The notes below the pieces were generated by a model that had not been told where the DNA came from, did not search any database, and worked only from the letters and a program-made list of their open reading frames with translations. This document shows positions 14,401 to 16,465 of a DNA stretch of 16,465 nt, in pieces (positions within the stretch are counted from its first letter, which is position 1; every line of letters starts with the position of its first letter). The stretch spans positions 1 to 16,465 of the forward strand of contig DALYLQ010000058.1 in NCBI GenBank assembly GCA_031976225.1. The letters run 5' to 3'. The position numbers and the translations under genes were made by a program. The stretch comes from UBA10646 sp003456175. GTDB taxonomy: Bacteria; Bacteroidota; Bacteroidia; Chitinophagales; Chitinophagaceae.

Positions 14401-16465
14401 GCACTCGCAACACCGCCGGTATGTCCAACCAACTTCTTCCCGCAGTCTAATACCTTCCAAAACGTTAACGGTATTACGTTACAATGGTCGGCTGCAACCG
14501 GTGCACAAGGGTACGATGTATACTTAGGAACCAGCAATCCACCTTCAGATTTAGTAGCTACCGATGTTGCCGCCACTTCTTACAATACCGGAACACTCCT
14601 CAACGGCGTAACTTATTATTGGTATGTAGTTGCTAAGAATAATGCAGGTTTTAGCCCTACATGTACCATTAATAACTTTTCAACAGCACATATCTGGAGC
14701 GGCCTTGTAAGTACCGATTGGAATAATACTGCTAACTGGCAGTCTGCAACTGTACCTAACAACGTAAGCCATAATGTAGTAATTCCTAATACAGCAACAA
14801 AGCCCGACATTGCATCGGCCAACACCTTTGTTGTGAAAGATATTATCTTACAAGCAGGTGCTACCCTTACGGTAAATGGTACCCTGCAAGTGGCAGGTAA
14901 TATATCGGTAGGGGTAACTAATAGCAGCATTAATGCTACCAATGGTACCATAGAATTTAGAGGTACAGCAGCACAAGCAATAAACCCTGCAGTATTCAAT
15001 ACGCCAACTATTGCCAATTTAACCATCAACAATACATCAGGTGTTGCACTTAGTGGTGCGTTAAACCTAACTGGTAACTTAAGAATTAGTGCTGGCACTT
15101 TTAATACCAATAACAACCTTACATTACGTAGTACGGCAACAGGAACAGCTCGTATCAATCAGGTAACATCGGGTGGTATCACCGGAAGTGTAACCGTAGA
15201 ACGATTTTTACCTGCAAAGGCAGTTCGAAAGAGTATTTTCTTAGCAAGTCCGGTAACGCAGCGTATCAATCAAGGCTGGCAACAGCAAATTCATATCACT
15301 GGTGCTGTAGGAGCTTGTCCCAATGCCGATGCTACTACTGGTTTCGACGCAACCATTACCGGCAATCCTAGTATGTTCACTTATAACGATGCAAATGCAA
15401 CAGGCAGCAAATGGGTTCGTATTGCCAATACACTCAATACCAATTTAACGCCGGGTACGGGCTATCGTGTGTTGGTTCGCGGCCCACGTAGTGTTGGTTG
15501 TACCTTGCTCGATGGTAGTGCAACCGCACCAACAGCCGTTACATTAAGGGCTACTGGTAACGTAGTGGTTGGTAACGTTGCTGCTACGATACGTGGTAAT
15601 GGATTCACATTTGTTGGTAATCCTTATGCTAGCGAAATCAACTGGATGGCTACCAACTGGGTTACCGCCCGTAGTACGAACAGCATTAGTGCAAGCTATT
15701 GGACCTACGATCCTGCTAATGCCAATGGTGTTTATAGCGTGTACAACGCTGGAACGCTTACCAATAATACTGCTGGTATCAGCAATGTGGGTATCATAGC
15801 TAGTGGACAATCATTCTTTGTTCGTAAAACCACCGCTAACAATGCTGTGCTAAGTAACTTCTTTAGGGAAGAGTACAAATCAACTACCGCACAACCTGGT
15901 TTATTCCGAACTCCTAATTGGGATGGTTTTGCAAGAATAGCCTTACGGGCAAATGATAATACCCATTTCGATGAAGCTGTACTGCGTTTCACCAACGATG
16001 TGGCGGCAAGCAATACACAAGAAACAGATTTAGATGCTTTAAGCATCAGCGAAGCTGCTAATACTATTGCATTAGCAAAAGGTAACGAGGCCTACAGTAT
16101 TCAAACACGCACTGCTTTGCAACCATCAGATTCGGTGCCGCTACAAGTGAAGACTTCAGCTTCTGGCAATTACCAATTGCAATTCAGTGAGGTTGATTTT
16201 GGTGCGAACGAAGCATGGCTTCGCGATGGTTACACACAATCGCTAACGCCAATAACAAACAATAGTAATTATTACTTTACAGTAAATGTGAACGAGCCCG
16301 CAACGCAAGCTGCTAATCGCTTTATGTTACTATTCCGCAGCAGCGCCACGTTACCTACAAACTTCACCGCTATCTATGCCAAGGCGAAACAAGATAACAA
16401 AGCAGCAGATGTGATATGGACGGTAGGCAGCGATAAGCAAGTCGTAAGCTATACGGTAGAACGCA
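11422..16465 (+). CDS. Giant multidomain secreted protein, 3' end outside window
   Basis: An open frame without a stop from ATG 11422 to the window edge, at least 1681 residues. The signal peptide is residues 1-32 (RR, then AVVAITTLAIIFL, ending ANA before Q33). Domains: beta-sandwich module with LPFSFTFNG and TNGWIAMGN (34-252); Cys-containing Ig-like domain (254-355; YQWQKS, FYRLVATC); FnIII-like (356-477); a second copy of the first module (479-713; IGFNFMYQG, STNGFISL, FWDDLV); two PPC-like domains (720-863 and 864-997; DDDVWFRF/DDDVWYSF, YYIRVYH/YFIRVYH); FnIII-like (998-1090); WSG..STDWNNTANW segment and beta-helix-like repeats (1090-1250); the VERFLP module shared with the previous gene (1257-1645); and the start of an FnIII-like domain with YTVER at the edge. 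No enzyme motif was found. A T9SS tail is expected beyond the window, by analogy. Probably a surface adhesin or matrix protein. Confidence 0.92.
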   Translation, partial: MRRSAFYCRAVVAITTLAIIFLNTLVANTANAQLSNYTRSVLSAQSYTNISGATVINSNAGLSTGMSNNADDGVVLINLPFSFTFNGTAYTQVTMCTNGWIAMGNATSVVALNGRTPTAFFSNQAPYNVIAAWYGDGNANYISPGIGSLAHGSAGTDVYAFEWRNVSAQDNLSSATNTINFKIVIYGPASNSPGRIEILYGVQSGVSSGIRAVGLKNATGGSGNFINALDGTFTSTTTTSTWPGNGAGYRFDILTPCTGTPSLGQPNAFQFNVCPGNAANISFNGSATLTSGINYQWQKSANGSNGWQSVGAGAGANSAAYTSAPYSGVDSFYRLVATCTNSNETSTSAVIRLTSPSAPGVQTTNVVATGINATSITISATAGNGNNRVIYVSDNNFFIDPTTPNSPGVASTIWQNNGQQLVYDGNAANVTVTNLTPGATYYFRAYEVQKCTAILPNTYYYNTVLGTGNPASASTLSPLNYQVARTTGINFNSIQNTGNNFSWTTTNSGDDNLSTTTSIGFNFMYQGQTVTSFKASTNGFISLAPATTTDNAWTNNIGTNATNRQAIVAPFWDDLVVPGGVFANINYIKYQVTGSAPNRVLTVEWAGMELFNNPGPDLNFQVKLYETTNRIEFVYGNMTGFDGSRNTLYTYSVGMNSFSTAAGLGAGEVFALQAFNTNLFSSANANTINSAANSLRQVPFCFTRLLFTPGTYGGGTSLPAITNDEPNNALPLSILNFIPTDFCELYTTNGATASANIATCNAATAGTPDDDVWFRFSLAQAKNLNITLRSSGAFDGVLQVFSDAGTTPIICVNATLDGLSENITNQQFPAGNYYIRVYHAGVGSFNTNGTGYFYLGVYETQPPPANDDICGAIDLAVNTACTPVSGSTLAATQSATAICAGLPDDDVWYSFVCNTPNDIIRVQGLPGFNPQIQVFSSSDNTCNGTLTSLACVNFTGTAGLETFAPNNLVPGNTYFIRVYHAPSGAGDGEFTICALATPPVCPTNFFPQSNTFQNVNGITLQWSAATGAQGYDVYLGTSNPPSDLVATDVAATSYNTGTLLNGVTYYWYVVAKNNAGFSPTCTINNFSTAHIWSGLVSTDWNNTANWQSATVPNNVSHNVVIPNTATKPDIASANTFVVKDIILQAGATLTVNGTLQVAGNISVGVTNSSINATNGTIEFRGTAAQAINPAVFNTPTIANLTINNTSGVALSGALNLTGNLRISAGTFNTNNNLTLRSTATGTARINQVTSGGITGSVTVERFLPAKAVRKSIFLASPVTQRINQGWQQQIHITGAVGACPNADATTGFDATITGNPSMFTYNDANATGSKWVRIANTLNTNLTPGTGYRVLVRGPRSVGCTLLDGSATAPTAVTLRATGNVVVGNVAATIRGNGFTFVGNPYASEINWMATNWVTARSTNSISASYWTYDPANANGVYSVYNAGTLTNNTAGISNVGIIASGQSFFVRKTTANNAVLSNFFREEYKSTTAQPGLFRTPNWDGFARIALRANDNTHFDEAVLRFTNDVAASNTQETDLDALSISEAANTIALAKGNEAYSIQTRTALQPSDSVPLQVKTSASGNYQLQFSEVDFGANEAWLRDGYTQSLTPITNNSNYYFTVNVNEPATQAANRFMLLFRSSATLPTNFTAIYAKAKQDNKAADVIWTVGSDKQVVSYTVER
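14043..14055 (+). repeat. Dispersed 13-mer, G variant, in the giant gene
   Basis: CCTTGCGGTAAAT in the sense direction, encoding LAVN at the start of the second PPC-like domain. The first PPC-like domain has no copy at the matching place. Confidence 0.6.
14865..14877 (+). repeat. Dispersed 13-mer, A variant, in the giant gene
   Basis: CCTTACGGTAAAT in the sense direction, encoding LTVN within the beta-helix-like segment. The same four residues are encoded by the copy in pheT, an unrelated protein. Confidence 0.6.
15190..16356 (+). repeat. VERF-IFLASPV module, copy 2
   Basis: This is the counterpart of 9528-10703, in the same order and with the same landmarks (VERFLP, RKSIFLASPV, WQQQIHITG, VRGPRS, VGNPYASEINW, SFFVRKT). 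It again follows beta-helix-like repeats and precedes an FnIII-like domain, so the whole C-terminal arrangement is conserved, not only the module. Confidence 0.8.

Noticed and set aside
14616..15158. A 180-residue minus-strand open frame rich in Val and Leu.
   Set aside because: It is antisense to the giant secreted-protein gene, whose continuous frame and domain matches are clear; the hydrophobic look comes from Asn/Thr/Ala codons read in reverse.

Overview
The window looks like a piece of a Bacteroidota chromosome, most likely Chitinophagia/Chitinophagaceae; that rank is inferred from protein style and no 16S gene is present. Support comes from several proteins with type IX secretion system (T9SS) C-terminal sorting domains, promoter-like pairs of the Bacteroidota form TTG...TAnnTTTG, weak Shine-Dalgarno signals, and a pheT-coiled coil-zapA cluster. 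No tRNA, rRNA, CRISPR array, transposase or phage gene was recognised.

Layout. Positions 1-242 are the 3' end of a plus-strand T9SS-sorted protein, closed by a strong bidirectional terminator. Positions 318-3334 hold a minus-strand housekeeping operon, transcribed in the order pheT (phenylalanyl-tRNA synthetase beta), a small coiled-coil protein, zapA (FtsZ-ring associated). A 340-base spacer with promoter-like elements on both strands follows, then two small plus-strand membrane-protein genes of unknown function (3675-3911 and 3946-4170) and a terminator. Positions 4370-8227 (minus strand) encode a 1285-residue secreted GH13 alpha-amylase with all catalytic residues visible and a T9SS tail. 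Divergent from it, 8358-11237 encodes a 959-residue T9SS protein with an N-terminal domain resembling family 9 carbohydrate-binding/DOMON-like sandwiches. After an 18-bp-stem terminator, 11422 to the window end is one open frame (at least 1681 residues), a giant multidomain secreted protein whose C-terminus lies outside the window.

How the parts fit. The secreted proteins share modules: a WTG...NW entry segment, beta-helix-like repeats, a roughly 390-residue VERF.P...SIFLASPV block, an FnIII-like domain and the sorting tail. They look like products of local duplication and domain shuffling for surface display or secretion. The amylase and the putative sugar-binding protein are divergent from a 130-base region with two perfect inverted repeats, a candidate shared operator for polysaccharide use. 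No SusC/SusD pair is in the window.

The most unexpected signal is a dispersed 13-base word, CCTTRCGGTAAAT, with eight exact copies in 16.5 kb in coding and non-coding DNA and in both orientations; about 0.001 would be expected by chance under equal base frequencies. It behaves like an uptake, segregation or recombination signal, or an over-represented genome word, rather than a protein-driven motif.
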